Assembly: GCF_036370855.1 (NCBI RefSeq)
Contig: NC_088110.1
Span: forward strand, 23,493,501 to 23,557,500
DNA length: 64,000 bases
Source of the DNA: Dromaius novaehollandiae
Lineage: Eukaryota; Chordata; Aves; Casuariiformes; Dromaiidae
Reading direction: 5' to 3'
Shown here piece after piece: positions 12,901-23,515 of this stretch. The notes under the pieces are model-generated. The model was not told the DNA's origin, searched no databases, and saw nothing but the letters and a program-made list of their open reading frames with translations. The translations under genes were made by a program, and so were the position numbers. How positions within the stretch are numbered: the first letter of the stretch is position 1; the number at the start of each line of letters is the position of its first letter.

Positions 12901-12914
12901 CCCCCCCCCCCCCC
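12901..12914. repeat. C homopolymer run
   Basis: Fourteen consecutive C in a C-rich stretch between the minisatellite and the CDT1 promoter. Confidence 0.9.
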
Positions 12915-12980
12915 GGCCCCCCTGCCAGAAAGCGGCGCGCGCCTTCAAGCGCCCAGTGACGCCAACGCGGTCCCCGGCGC

Positions 12981-12994
12981 GTCACGTGACGTCG
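12981..12994 (+). promoter_or_regulatory. E-box / CRE-like composite site, CDT1 promoter
   Basis: The palindrome GTCACGTGAC (12981-12990) contains a CACGTG E-box and overlaps the CRE-like TGACGTCG (12987-12994). It lies about 175 bases upstream of the CDT1 ATG in a region without a TATA box. Binding by USF/MYC-type or CREB-type factors is inferred from the motif only. Confidence 0.5.
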
Positions 12995-13010
12995 CGCGGC
13001 AGCGGTGCGC

Positions 13011-13024
13011 GGCGGGTTCCCGCC
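13011..13024 (+). promoter_or_regulatory. E2F-like site, CDT1 promoter
   Basis: GGCGGGTTCCCGCC is a near-perfect inverted repeat containing TTCCCGCC, close to the E2F consensus. It lies about 150 bases before the CDT1 start codon. CDT1 is a known E2F target in mammals, so the site is plausible, but function is inferred. Confidence 0.5.
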
Positions 13025-13164
13025 AAGTCGCGGACAGGGTTGCGCGGCGGCGGCGGCAGCGCGCACGTGGCGGCGCGCCGGGACCCGTCCCGTCCCGCCC
13101 CGCCCCGCCCCGCCCCGTCCCGCCGGTGGCCGCGCCCGGTGCCGGCCCCGCGCCCTCGGCCGCC

Positions 13165-13518
13165 ATGGCCCAGCTCCGCCTCACCGATTTCTTCGGCCGC
13201 ACAAAGGCGGCCGCCGGCGCCGACCCCAAGCGCGGCGGCCGCCGGTTCAAGGCCGCCCTTCCCGAGCCGCCGGTGAAGCGGGAGGCGGCGGCGGCCGGTG
13301 TCGCGGCGGCGCTGAGCAACCAGTCCCCGGGGCTGCCCTCCTCGCCGCGCACCCCGGCGCAGCCCGGCAGCGGCACCCCCGCGGCGCGGACGCCGGCGGG
13401 CAGGAAGCGACGGCGGCAGGAGCTGGAAGAGGAGCCGGGCACGGCGGAGCGGAGCGGGAAGTCGGCGCGGAAGAGGCTGGAGCTGCGCGGGGACGCGGGG
13501 CCGGGCCCGCCGGCCGCG
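13165..13518 (+). CDS. CDT1: CDT1 exon 1
   Basis: Residues 1-118: the PIP degron, then a low-complexity, Ala/Pro/Arg-rich disordered tail. It ends in phase 0 at GTAAGG. Confidence 0.93.
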
Positions 13519-16500
13519 GTAAGGAGCCGCCGGGGCCGGCGCTGAGCCTTTCCCGGGCTGCAGCCCCCGGGGCTGGCGCAGGGAAGGCCCAAACCCGGGG
13601 CATCGTGCTCGGTGCAGACGGCCGGGGGTCGCACCCTGCGCCCCAGTGCAGGGGCCTGGGCAGCAGCGCGCCCCGCTCACCCTCGCCGCTCTCCCGCAGG
13701 CTCCCAGCCCTCCGGCCGCCGCTCGCCCCCCGACACCCTCCTTGCCGGACAAGGCAGCGACGACCCCGGCCAAGGCGACCCCCGGCGCGGGGCAGGACGG
13801 TGGGGCGCAGCCAGGCCCCGCCATGCCAGGCCGGAGCAGAGGCTTGCAGCAGGTACGGCTGGGGGGGTCGCAGGTGCCGGTGCCCCCCTGGGGCTCGGGG
13901 AGCGCTGCCCGCGCTGGGCGAGGTGACCCTCAGCGCTCCGTCGTGTCACCCCCCCCATACCCTGCTCCCTGCAAATGCAGGAGCTAGAGAGAGGGAGGCC
14001 CCCACCGAAAGGGGTGTTAAAGATGCAGCAGGTCTCGCTTGCAACTTGGAGACGCGCTTGGTAAAGTTACTGGTGTGCTGGGCTGGATCTACCCATGCTA
14101 CGTGAATGCTGGTGCTCAGCTGCCCTGGGGCTGCACGGGCCTGGCAGCGGCGGGGCGGTCAGGCAGAGCCTCCGTTATCCCTTTTCCGGCGTTTCCTGGG
14201 CTGTGTTTTCCTGTCTGTTTGGAAATCCCTCTTCCCAACCTGTCTCCCCTTCCCCACCCAGGAGAACGTGGCCGAGCTGAAGCGCCGCTTGCAGAGGATG
14301 AAGGCCCTCGCTCAGCTCGCTCAGCTGCCGTCCGTCTCTCCCGAGACCGGCGCCGACCTGAAGAACCGTCTCCAGCGCGTGCAGGACCTGGAGCTGAGGA
14401 TCCACGAGAGGAGAGCGGAAAACAAAGCGAAGCTGGAAGCGCAGCCCCCGAAGGAGACCGGCAGTTCAGCTGCAGAGGCCAGGTGAGAAGCAGGTTTGGG
14501 GAGCAGGAAATTCCGTGACTGCACAGCAAATGGGTGCGAAACAGAGCAGGGTGTCGCAGTGGCCAGCACAGCCCTGCTTCGCCGTTCCCGCCTGCCTCCT
14601 CGGCGCAGTCAGCTGCGGTGCAGCTCTGCGGGGCTCTTTCCCGCTCCCTGGCAAGGAGGGGGCCGGGAGCAGCGGGCGCGAGGGCAGGGCACAGGCTCTG
14701 CAGAGCTGCTGGCAGGTCCCTGCGGTCCTCGGATGCCTGAGTGGGTACATGCAAAGCGCTTCTTGGAAGCATCGTCAAAGCCATCCCGAGCGACGGCCTG
14801 ACTTGCCCGCTCAAGCCAGCACTGCCCTGGGTGCGGTGGAGGTGGCCGGAGAGCCGCTTCGTGGTGCAAACATGGGGAAGGGTCTTGCTCTGCTCTGGGC
14901 TGTGGGACAGCCACGTCTGTGGCTGGATGGGCATCTACCTCCAGGACTTCAGAGGATGGATTATGAGACCCAAGTAGCTGCAGAGGTTGCTTGGAGAAGA
15001 CTACAGTGATGGGGGGAGGAAGGAGACCTCACCTAAGTGGGGTCAGCATGGCATGAGATGCTGGGCTGGGAGGTCGGTCCCAACCCACGGTGGGACGCTG
15101 AGCCTGCCCGTCCCGGCCTGGGAGGTTGCAGACCCCCGCCGCAGGCGTGCGCTCGGAGCCGTCCCGGACACGTGCACGGAGCCCCATGGCGACTGCCCTA
15201 GGGAGCCTCACGCGTCTCCTCTCTTCCCCGGCAGCGAGAAGGCACCCGCCTACCAGCGGTTCCACACCTTAGCTCAGGACGTCCCGCCGGGGCTCACGCT
15301 GCCCTACAAGTTCAAGGTGCTGGCGGAGATGTTTCGCAGCATGGACGCCATCGTGGGGATGCTCTTCAACCGCTCGGAGACCGTCACCTTCGCGAAGGTC
15401 AAGCAGGGGGTGCAGGACGTGATGCACAAGTAAGTCCAGCGTTGGGAAGGGAGGCGGGTGGCCCTGGGAGGAAGGGCCCTGCCAGAAGAGCGGCGAGGCC
15501 CTGTCTTGGTGGGAGAGGCGGTTGGAGGCACCGTGATAACGGGCCTCTCCGTCCTCCGCAGCCCAGAGGTGCTGCGGGCAGTGCTGCTAACTGGCCGCAC
15601 GCGTTGGTCTTGCTGATCCCCCTCGGGCTCCCGTCGGGCCCCCAGTTGAAGCCGCCGGGGTGGGTTCCCTGCTGTCAGCCCCGGGCGTTTCTGACCGTGC
15701 TTCTGCCCCTGGGTGTTGTTGCAGGCAGTTTGAGGAGCGGCACGTGGGCCAGATCAAGGCCGTGTACCCCGCGTCGTACAGGCTCCGCCAGGAGAAGAAC
15801 ATCCCCACTTTCAGCAGCAGCATTAAGAAGTCGGACTACCAGCTCACGCTAGAGCCGGTGCTGGGGGAAGGTGGGTACCTGGGGTCCCGGAGAGCTGCGG
15901 TGGGCTCGGAGCGCCTGGGTCGTGGTGAGGACCTTCGAGGCCCCAGGGAAGCTCTCTGCACGCTGGCTCGCTTTGCTCTGGTCCTTGAAATAATCTGACT
16001 TGTAAGGTCCTGAGCACACTAGAAGTGGAAAACACTTTTGGGGAGTGAGAAGGTTGAGCAGCAATTCTGGCAGCGAATCAGCCCAACAACAGGTCTCTGG
16101 TCCTGTCCTTGAAGAGGCCCTTGAAATTTGGGTCCGACCCAGCCAGCCGCAGCGTTGCTCTGCTCTGCTGAGATGCTGCAGCCTGGCAGCAGGCGACCGG
16201 CTTCACGCCCAGCCCGCGGTGTTGCGGGGGCAGCCGCGAGGGCCGCGGAGCCCGGCCGTGCCGCCAGCTGCGGGTGACGCTGGAGCCTCTCTTTGCAGAG
16301 GAGAGGATGGACGGGCGGCCTCACTTGTCGGCGTCGCGCCTGCTGGAGCGCAGGAAGGAGTTCAACCACAACCTGGTGCACATCGTCAAGCAGCACCACA
16401 AGGTGAGCCTTGCCGCGCTCGGCGTCCTCGGAGCTGCCGCCTTGGGCGTCCCCTTGGGTCACACCTTCACCCGAGGCACCACTGCTCGCTCCTTCTCGGG

Positions 16501-18477
16501 GCGCTGCTGGGTTTTGCCGTGTCGGGGTCTGGGATTCCTCCAGTTGCTATCTAGAGAAGTGGCTGGGAGGACTGGGCGGGCATCCAGGCTGAAGCACGGC
16601 GCGGGCCACGAAGCCGCTGGCTTCTGAGGATATTCTTGGCAGGCAGGCGTGGGTAGGGAGCGTGGAGAGCCGAGGCAAAGATCAGGAAATGCATCATTTG
16701 AGAGGCCCGGGCTCGAATCTCCTGGCTCTGACTTTTCTCCGAGCCTGCTGCCACGTAACGCTGAGCCGTGCTGAGAGCGTGGTGCTGCCCCGGGGCAGCG
16801 GCCGGACCCCTTACCTGGCTCGCAGGTGCGTAACGCGGCTCTCGCCCCGCTCTAGGCGTTCATGGCCTCCCTCAGCCCCCCGATGGCGGTGCCGGACGAC
16901 AAGCTGATGCGCTGGCATCCCCGTTTCAACGTGGACGAGGTGCCGGACATCACCCCGGCGGAGCTGCCGCGGCCCCCCCGGGGCGACAGGCCCACCACGG
17001 CCCAGGAGGTGCTGACCACGGCCCGGGGCATGATGACCCCCAAGGTGAGTGGCAAAGATCTCGCTCCAGCCGCGGCCCTGACGGGTGGCAGACCTCAAAC
17101 CTGCCGCCTTCCCAGGAAGATGTTGCTGGATAAACCGGGAAAGGTTCAGAGCCTCCAGACTTGGAGTGCTGGAAGAAGTAGGCGAGTGAGGACTTCAGCA
17201 TGAAGGTTCCTGCTCCGGGCGGTAGTGCAGGCCTGGTTGCAGCTAGAGAAGTGCTTAGTACTGACTGTTGGGTTGGGAGAGGGGATGAAGTGCTAAAAGC
17301 TGCCCCTGTTGCAGGGAGGGTGGGTCAGAGCCGTGCGAGACGGGGGCTTTGGGCCACTAAACCTCAGCCAGGCCGGGACCGGGGGAGTCGCAGGGGCTGC
17401 GGCGGAGGGGAAACTTCTCCTTCCTCCAGCATGAGCAGCTCCCAGATGTAACCCAACGCCTCCTCTCTCTTCCACATGAACAGATGGAAAAAGCTCTTGC
17501 CAACATGGCCTTGAAAACAGCTGGAGCAAGTGTGGGGGAACCGGTGGTTTCCAGCGCGGCGTCCCCTGCCAGCACCTCCAGCGCGCTGAGAGGGGTGTCC
17601 CAGGCCCTGCTCGAGCGGGTGAGTAATCCGGTCCTGGCAGCAACCGCGGCGGTGGTGGCCCCGCCAGAGGGGACCTGCGGTGCCTGACCCGTCCTCTCCG
17701 CTCCCCAAGATCCGGGCGAAGGAGGCGCAGAAGATGCAGGCGCTGATGACGCGGGCCCCGCAGCAGGAGGAGCGGCTGGCCATGCTGGGGCGGCTGCCGG
17801 CCATGGCCCGCGTCCTGCGCAACGTCTTCGTGGCCGAGAAGAAGCAGGCGCTGACCCTGGAGGTGGCTTGTGCCCGCATGACGGACAGCTACGACACGCA
17901 GATGTCTGCCGGTACGAAACGGGGCGACTTTCCCTGCAGCATGGGCAGCTCCTCCTGGGGCCTCTCGCGTCCCCGCTTTGGCCGGCCAGGCAAAACCCTT
18001 CCCGCAGGGTCCCTGCACCCCGGGGTGGCAGCGAGGGTTTCGGCCCCTTCCAGCTCTGACGCGGTTCGTCATGTGCAGGGCCACCGGGTTGCCTCTACAT
18101 CCCTTCCCTGACGCGAGGGAAGCTGCCGAGTTTAGGCAGCCCTTAAGCCCGGCCTGAGGGCGAAGCCAGCCCTGGCGCGTTGGGCCTGGGAGGAGCGGCC
18201 GTGGGTTGGCGCGAGTAGAAACGGCCGCAGCCCATCGCGGGCAGCCGGGTCCGTGCCGAGGAGGGGGAGCCTTAACCATCTGGGCGATGCTTTAACCTGC
18301 TGGTTCCCCGCAGGGGACATGGAGAAACACCTGCGCCTCTTCGCGGAGCTGCTGCCTGACTGGGTCAGCGTCCACGCCATCAGGACGGACACCTACATCA
18401 AGCTGGACAAGGGCAAGGACCTCAGTCTCGTTGCGGAGCGACTCGCCCGGGCAGCGAAGGAGGCAGAAGCCCCCTGA
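13165..18477 (+). CDS. CDT1: CDT1, DNA replication licensing factor (10 coding exons)
   Basis: CDT1 loads the MCM2-7 helicase onto origins in G1 and is restrained by geminin and by destruction in S phase. Exons: 13165-13518, 13700-13852, 14262-14482, 15235-15429, 15725-15870, 16299-16402, 16856-17044, 17484-17618, 17710-17911, 18314-18477. All junctions are GT-AG and the phases agree, giving 620 residues (human is 546). The N-terminus is a PIP box (Q3, TDFF at 7-10, Lys14), the signal for PCNA-coupled ubiquitination by CRL4-Cdt2. Basic RKRRR lies at 80-84 and a possible cyclin-binding KRL at 103-105. Residues 170-230 form a heptad-rich segment matching the geminin-binding region. Then come the central winged-helix domain (about 243-420) and the C-terminal MCM-binding winged helix (about 500-620; [14 protein letters not shown] near the end). 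The ATG has a strong context (CGCCATGG). Confidence 0.95.
13700..13852 (+). CDS. CDT1: CDT1 exon 2
   Basis: Residues 119-169: Pro/Ala/Thr-rich disordered linker. Phase 0 at both ends, acceptor CCCGCAG and donor GTACGG. It is poorly conserved, so it rests on the splice sites and the open frame. Confidence 0.85.
14262..14482 (+). CDS. CDT1: CDT1 exon 3
   Basis: Residues 170-242 plus two bases: a long helical segment starting [11 protein letters not shown] and containing [15 protein letters not shown]. It corresponds to the geminin-interacting region. Confidence 0.93.
15235..15429 (+). CDS. CDT1: CDT1 exon 4
   Basis: Residues 243-307 plus two bases: the start of the central winged-helix domain, with [33 protein letters not shown] and [11 protein letters not shown]. 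It is strongly conserved with human CDT1. Confidence 0.95.
15725..15870 (+). CDS. CDT1: CDT1 exon 5
   Basis: Residues 308-356 plus one base: [18 protein letters not shown] and SDYQLTLEP, a hallmark block of the family. Confidence 0.95.
16299..16402 (+). CDS. CDT1: CDT1 exon 6
   Basis: Residues 357-391: [17 protein letters not shown] and VKQHHK. Phase 1 in, phase 0 out. Confidence 0.94.
16856..17044 (+). CDS. CDT1: CDT1 exon 7
   Basis: Residues 392-454: [21 protein letters not shown] and TTAQEVL, the end of the central domain. Phase 0 at both ends. Confidence 0.95.
17484..17618 (+). CDS. CDT1: CDT1 exon 8
   Basis: Residues 455-499: [11 protein letters not shown], a Ser/Ala-rich linker, then [11 protein letters not shown] leading into the C-terminal domain. 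Confidence 0.94.
17710..17911 (+). CDS. CDT1: CDT1 exon 9
   Basis: Residues 500-566 plus one base: [24 protein letters not shown] and LEVACARM. This is the first part of the C-terminal winged helix that binds MCM. Confidence 0.95.
18314..18477 (+). CDS. CDT1: CDT1 exon 10 (terminal)
   Basis: Residues 567-620 and a TGA stop: [28 protein letters not shown]. It completes the C-terminal winged helix. Confidence 0.95.
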
Positions 18478-19013
18478 GCCCGCCGGAGGGCTGGGTTGTC
18501 TCGCGTGCGACCTGCACTGTAGACGTAGCAAACTGCGGACAGCATCCACAGGACTGGTGGGACTTTCGTAGGCTGATGGGAGCGTCTGAAGGTCCAGGAA
18601 CTGGGAGGCTTGTCCTTGGGGATGTCTGAGGTCGTGATGAACCGGCCTCCACTTTCCATACGTCCTCTGCCGCGGTCCATCAGGATGTAACTCCCCCAAC
18701 CCTCAAGAGCCCTGAAGGTGAAAAACCCTCGATCCCCTGGTGCCACCAAAGCTCCGAAGAGGAGCTAGCAACCTCTTCTTGCCTTACCCTGTTCTCCTGA
18801 AGGTTTGATGCAAGAGCTTTCTTCCATTAACTGAGTCCTGGTGGGGTGGAGGCCGGACTGGGCACGGTGAGAGGGTGACAAGGATGAAGAAGTGAGAGAA
18901 GTCACAAACTGGTGATGTTTTAGAGCTCTGGGCCTTGTTCTGTTTTTAAGGGAGGGAAACACAACTCCAGCTCTTGCTGGAAATGACTGCAGGACTTGTC
19001 AAAACATCTTTGT

Positions 19014-19019
19014 ATTAAA
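19014..19019 (+). terminator. CDT1 poly(A) signal ATTAAA
   Basis: The common variant ATTAAA, 537 bases after the CDT1 stop, is followed by TG/T-containing sequence. It marks a 3' UTR of about 560 nt. Cleavage is expected near 19,035. Confidence 0.7.
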
Positions 19020-19035
19020 TGTTTTAAATATAGCT

Positions 19036-20200
19036 GACTTGGGTTAACCCTGTGCTCTTCCTCCTTGATGTGCTCCGCTGGAGCAGCGCAGCTCGCCAAG
19101 GCGAGGGCGCGTGGGGAGGGGCCGGGTCGTCATCCAGCTCCTGGCGGAAGACGGGCTGGAAAAAATGAGCAGGGGTTTGCAGAGACCTGAATGCAGCTTT
19201 TGTAAATACAGCTTGGTCCCGGGCAGCGGGGGAACTGCGGCACCTCTCCTGCGGGAGAGGGAGGTGACGACACCGAGGACACGCAGGGGTGGCTTTCTCA
19301 CGAGGGGAAGCCCCAGCTACTTGCAGGGGGGAGAGGGACAAAGCCTGGGGCCACCTCCCACGGCCGAGGAGGGTGCAGACCTATGAGCCTGGGGCACCAG
19401 GTCGCTGCACGCTGCGGGACTGCCACCCTCAGCAAAGGAGCTGGGGGCTGCCTCGTCCCATCCCTGTGCCCCAAAACCTCGCACTGCTCCCTTCCTACCT
19501 GTCTTCCTAGGGGTGCCCTTCATCCCACCGGAGCAGTGACCCCGGGGTGGGGGGCTCAGGGAAGCACCCCCACCTGCAGCACTGTCAGGGGGAGCCCAGC
19601 GATGCTGCCAGAGGAGAGCCATCGCCTCGGCCTCCTCCAGCTCGCAGGGGAGCCGCGAGCCCCCTTCGCCCGGGCTGCCGGAGGAGGGTTACACCCAGCG
19701 CTGTTGGTGGCCGTGCAGCTGCTTTCTGCCGCTCCTTGGCCTGGAAATGATTTTCCCCCTGCTTTGCAGCCGGGAAGGGGCTCCGTGGGCCAGGCACGCA
19801 CACGGGGCACTGCCGCGCTCTGCTCCTGGCCCGGGCCGGCTGCCAAAACCCGCGCCTGGGAGCAGACACCCCCCCCCCCCCCCCCCCCCCCCCCCAGGGA
19901 CCAGCGCTTCTCAGCGCTGAGCACCACCGCGCTAGCCGTCCCGGTGCTGCGTGAGCTTTTCAGGAACCAGGGATAAAAATAGCCACAACAGCTCTTAAAG
20001 TGCAGGACAGGGAAGATGAGCCTGCGAGCTGTGCTGGCCCCGCGCCGCCAGGCTGGACCCGAGCTCGCTGCCAGGCACGGAGGAAAAACACCCAAAAGGA
20101 GCCGGGCAGCGCGGGCACAGCCTCGGTGCTCCAGCGACAGCACGGGATGTGCACAAACGCCACTAACACCTTCAGCTACTGCAAGAACAGCTTGGAGACA
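19036..20200. other. CDT1-APRT convergent intergenic DNA
   Basis: No gene is seen. It contains the C27 run described separately. Confidence 0.6.
19869..19895. repeat. C27 homopolymer
   Basis: Twenty-seven consecutive C between the two convergent 3' ends. The length may be an assembly estimate, since such runs sequence poorly. Confidence 0.9.
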
Positions 20201-20224
20201 GCTTAAAAAAAATAAAAGTCAGCA

Positions 20225-20230
20225 TTTATT
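20225..20230 (-). terminator. APRT poly(A) signal AATAAA
   Basis: AATAAA on the minus strand, about 540 bases downstream of the APRT stop. Cleavage is expected near 20,205. Confidence 0.7.
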
Positions 20231-20488
20231 TTATCAGCGAGTTCAACCCCTGTAAAGCCGGGGACGCCAGCCCCGCAGCGTTTTCAGGCACAGGGCAGCT
20301 TTGGCACACGGGGATGCATCCGCCCTCGTGACCGAGCCCACCCGTGCCAGAGGGACGAGCACGTCCGCGGCCGGGGGGGCCCCGGGCGGACAACATGCAA
20401 CTTAGCCCAAAGGCAACGCTGGGCCTAGCAAGGCTACCAGACTGCTCCTGCCCTCAGCAGCACCGTTCTCACTTTGGTCTCCTTAAAA

Positions 20489-20518
20489 AATAATAATAAT
20501 AATAATATTAAAAAATAA
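20489..20518. repeat. AT-rich simple repeat (TAA)n in the APRT 3' UTR
   Basis: Repeated AAT/TAA triplets flanked by oligo-A, lying in the inferred APRT 3' UTR. Confidence 0.75.
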
Positions 20519-20767
20519 ATCGCTAACCCTGCCTCTTGCTCTTCTTCCTCAAAATGACCAGGCTGTTCCCTCTGCCCAGAGGGATGAACTCAAAGAAAGG
20601 ATTCTTACACCAAATGGACCTTAACCAGAGGCTCAGAAAATAAACAGGACTTGGGTTTTTACAGCACCCGCTCGGCCTCCCGCCGCAGGCGGCAGGTCCC
20701 CCGGCCCGGGGCAGCCAGGAGGGGACGTGGGACGGCCCCGACCCGGTGCCGCGGGACCGCCAGCACC

Positions 20768-20910
20768 TCAGTCGTACTGCAGCAGCGAGTAGAGCGGGAA
20801 CGGCTGGAGCTTCTCGGAGCCTCGCAGGAGCTTGAGCTCGATGATGACCAGGCACTCGAGGATCTCCGCCTCCAGCCTCCCCAGCAGCTCGCAGGCCGCC
20901 CGCATGGTGC
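20768..20910 (-). CDS. APRT: APRT exon 5 (terminal)
   Basis: Residues 133-179 and a TGA stop: [19 protein letters not shown] and PLYSLLQYD. Confidence 0.97.
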
Positions 20911-23404
20911 CTGCGGGACACGGGCGCAGCAGAGCCGTCAGCGCGGCCGGGCCGAGCGGAGCACCGGTTTTCCCGGCGGGAGCCGGGGCCGCGCACGCGG
21001 GACGCCCGCCGCTCACCTCCGGTGGCGAGCAGGTCGTCGACGATGACCACCTTCTGGCCCGGCTCCACGGCGTCGCTCTGGATCTCGAGCTCAGCCTGCA
21101 GCAGGGAGCGAGCGGCCCCGCGGGGAAGCGCGCTGCAGCCCCCGAAAAGGCACGAGCGCGTGCTCGAACGGCGGGGGGGGGGCGCGTGGGACTGCGGAGC
21201 GGGGTGGTGGGACCAGCCCCCCGGCACCACCCCGCAGCAGACGGCCCCACGAGCCCCTCCAGGCCGGGCAACTCAGCACCATGCCCAAAAAAAGGAAAAA
21301 AAAACACCCCACAGTGCAGGTCACACGCACAGAGCACGTGCACAGCTCGCAGCGGAGCACGGACACCCCACCACCACCGCCCCCGCCAGCCTGGGCCCCC
21401 CCCGGCGTTACCTTGCCGTACTCAAGGGTGTAGGAGACGGACTCCGTCGGACCGGGCAGCTTCCCCTTCTTCCGAATCAGCACGAAGCCGATGCCCAGCC
21501 GCTGCGCCAGAGGCGGGCCGATGAGGAAGCCGCGGGAATCCAGGCCTGCGGGAAGCGCAGCCGCAGCAGCACGTAAGAGATGCTCATGCGGCTTCAGCTA
21601 GACGATGCTTGTCCTTTGCATGACATCCCAGTTTTACCTTCCTGTATTCAGGGGGTTGCTGGAAGCGATTTGCTCTTACAGTCGCTTCCGCGAGCTAAAA
21701 GCAGGACGGCACGCTCCTGCACGCTCCTGCAGCCGCCCGGGGCTCACACTCACATGCCTCCCTGCACCGGGACATTTTGCCTCCGTTTTCTCCCCACTGG
21801 CCATTTTCAGAGATAAGCTCAGTTACGCGGCAGTATCAACGCGGCCAGGCCGCCGGGGACTCTGCCCTGCCGCGGGACGCACCGCTGTTATAGTCAGCGC
21901 TCGGGACCGGGCTTGGTCCGGGCTCGCTGCACTTTGGGCCCTCGCCGAGCCCAAGCGCTCCCTCTCGAGCGCTTTATCCTCGGTGTCGCGCGCGGCTGCG
22001 CTGCGAGACGCTCTCACTGCAAAGGCTGCTTTGGGTGGCTGGAAAAGGCCTTCCGAGAGGGAAAACCCGCTGGGACGGGTCTCCCGGCCGTGGGCGCTGC
22101 ACTGGACTGTGCAGGCGGCATGGCAGAGACCTTCGGCACTAACTGAATGATATATATATATTTTTTAAACAAACAACACATTGAATTATGAAATTGCCAC
22201 TGCAGTGTCATCGGGTGGCATCTGCCACATCCAAAACCAGCTTGCAGCCGGCACGGTCTGCGCTCTGCCCGGGGCTCGAGGACGCTGCAGCAAGCACTCA
22301 CTCACCTGCGATTAAGTCGATGTGGGGGAAAGAGGCCCTCAAATGAGCTTCCAAAAGGTCAATCAAAGCCCTGAAAGCTGCCGGGTCCTTCAGCAAGGGG
22401 CTGATATCGCTGCAAACGGAGGACCAGGCGTCAGCTGCCCCTGGGGCTGCTCTGGCTCCCAGGAGCACCCAGGATGGAGACCTCCCAAACCCGCAGGGAG
22501 CCCAGGTGCAGCCTGGCCAGAGCCAGCCCCGTGCTGCCAGCGTGGGTGGGAGCAGCTCGCGGCTGCCCGGAAAGGGACGGAGCCAGCACAGCCCCCGCCG
22601 CTGCCCCAGCTCGGCCCTGCCCTGACACCAGCCCCAGTGCAGCCCCAGCCCCAGTGCAGCCCCAGCCCCAGTGCAGCCCCTGCACCAGCCCCAGTGCACC
22701 CCCAGGCCCACTGCAGCCCCTGCACCAGCCCCAGTGCACCCCCAGCCCCACTGCACCCCCAGCCCCAGTGCAACCCCTGCGCCAGCCCCAGTGCACCTCC
22801 TCCCCAAACGCACCCCAGCTCACGTGCACCCCCTGCTCCCATCCAAATCCACCCTCAGCCCCAGCCCAAATGCACCTTCAAACAAAATGCACCTCCTCTC
22901 CAAATGCACCCCCCGCCCAAATGCACCCCCCAGCCCCAGTGCACCCCTTACCCAAATGGACCCCCCCACCCCCCGTGCACCCCCAGCCCAATTGCACCCC
23001 CCACCCCTCGTGCACCCCCAGCCCAATTGCACCCCCCACTCCCAGTGCACCCCCTGCCCAAATGGACCCCCCCAGCCCAAATGCACCCCCAGCCTCAGTG
23101 CACTTCCTCCCCAAATGCATCCCGAGCCTCAGTGAACCCCCAGCCCAAACGCGACCCCCACCCCAGCCCCAATGCACCCCCCAGCCCAAGGGCACCTCCA
23201 GGGCACCCCCAGCCCCAGCGCACCTCCTCCCCAAGTGCCCCCCCACCCCCAATGCACGCCCAGCTCCCGTGCCCCGCCGGCCCCGGCCCCAGCCCCCCCC
23301 GGTCCCCCCGCCCGCGGCGCCCACCGGAAGAGCACGCCGGGCACCGGGAAGTCGGGGAAGGGCCGCACGCGCTCGCGCACCCGCCGCAGCCGCTCCTCGC
23401 TCAT
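20768..23404 (-). CDS. APRT: APRT, adenine phosphoribosyltransferase (5 exons)
   Basis: APRT converts adenine and PRPP to AMP in cytosolic purine salvage. Exons in transcript order: 23325-23404, 22306-22409, 21412-21545, 21017-21095, 20768-20910. All junctions are GT-AG, giving 179 residues (human is 180). The 134- and 79-nt exons match the mammalian gene. Visible blocks are [11 protein letters not shown] near the N-terminus, [15 protein letters not shown], the catalytic-flap region [10 protein letters not shown], and the PRPP-binding motif [13 protein letters not shown] (122-134) with its paired Asp126 and Asp127. The protein ends LYSLLQYD. Nothing is truncated or missing. The gene is tail to tail with CDT1, and its 5' flank abuts a minisatellite. 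Intron 1 is about 0.9 kb and mostly a C-rich repeat. Confidence 0.97.
21017..21095 (-). CDS. APRT: APRT exon 4
   Basis: Residues 107-132 plus one base: [14 protein letters not shown] followed by the PRPP-binding [11 protein letters not shown]. Confidence 0.97.
21412..21545 (-). CDS. APRT: APRT exon 3
   Basis: Residues 62-106: [19 protein letters not shown], the flap loop with [10 protein letters not shown], and TLEYGK. Confidence 0.97.
22306..22409 (-). CDS. APRT: APRT exon 2
   Basis: Residues 27-61 plus one base: [19 protein letters not shown] and HIDLIAG. The donor is GTGAGT. Confidence 0.96.
22624..23262. repeat. C-rich minisatellite in APRT intron 1
   Basis: Roughly 640 bp built from short units such as CAGCCCCAGTGCACCCC and CAAATGCACCCCC, with lengths varying between about 12 and 33 bp. 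It is purine-poor on the plus strand and free of stops in some frames, which explains the long proline-rich open frames there. Confidence 0.9.
23325..23404 (-). CDS. APRT: APRT exon 1
   Basis: Residues 1-26 plus two bases: MSEERLRRV and [12 protein letters not shown]. The donor GTGGGC starts at 23324. The ATG at 23404 is chosen because it aligns with the mammalian start. Confidence 0.95.
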
Positions 23405-23456
23405 GGCGCCGCCGCTCTGCGCAGCCGCCGCCGGGCGCCACGCGACGCGACGCGAC

Positions 23457-23470
23457 GGGGCGGGCGGGGC
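23457..23470. promoter_or_regulatory. GC boxes of the APRT promoter
   Basis: GGGGCGGGCGGGGC lies about 55 bases upstream of the APRT start codon. There is no TATA box. Tandem Sp1-type GC boxes are typical of mammalian APRT promoters. The role is inferred. Confidence 0.55.
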
Positions 23471-23515
23471 AGCCACCGCGGGGCGCGGCCACCGCGGGGC
23501 CAGGTGCCTGCGGGG

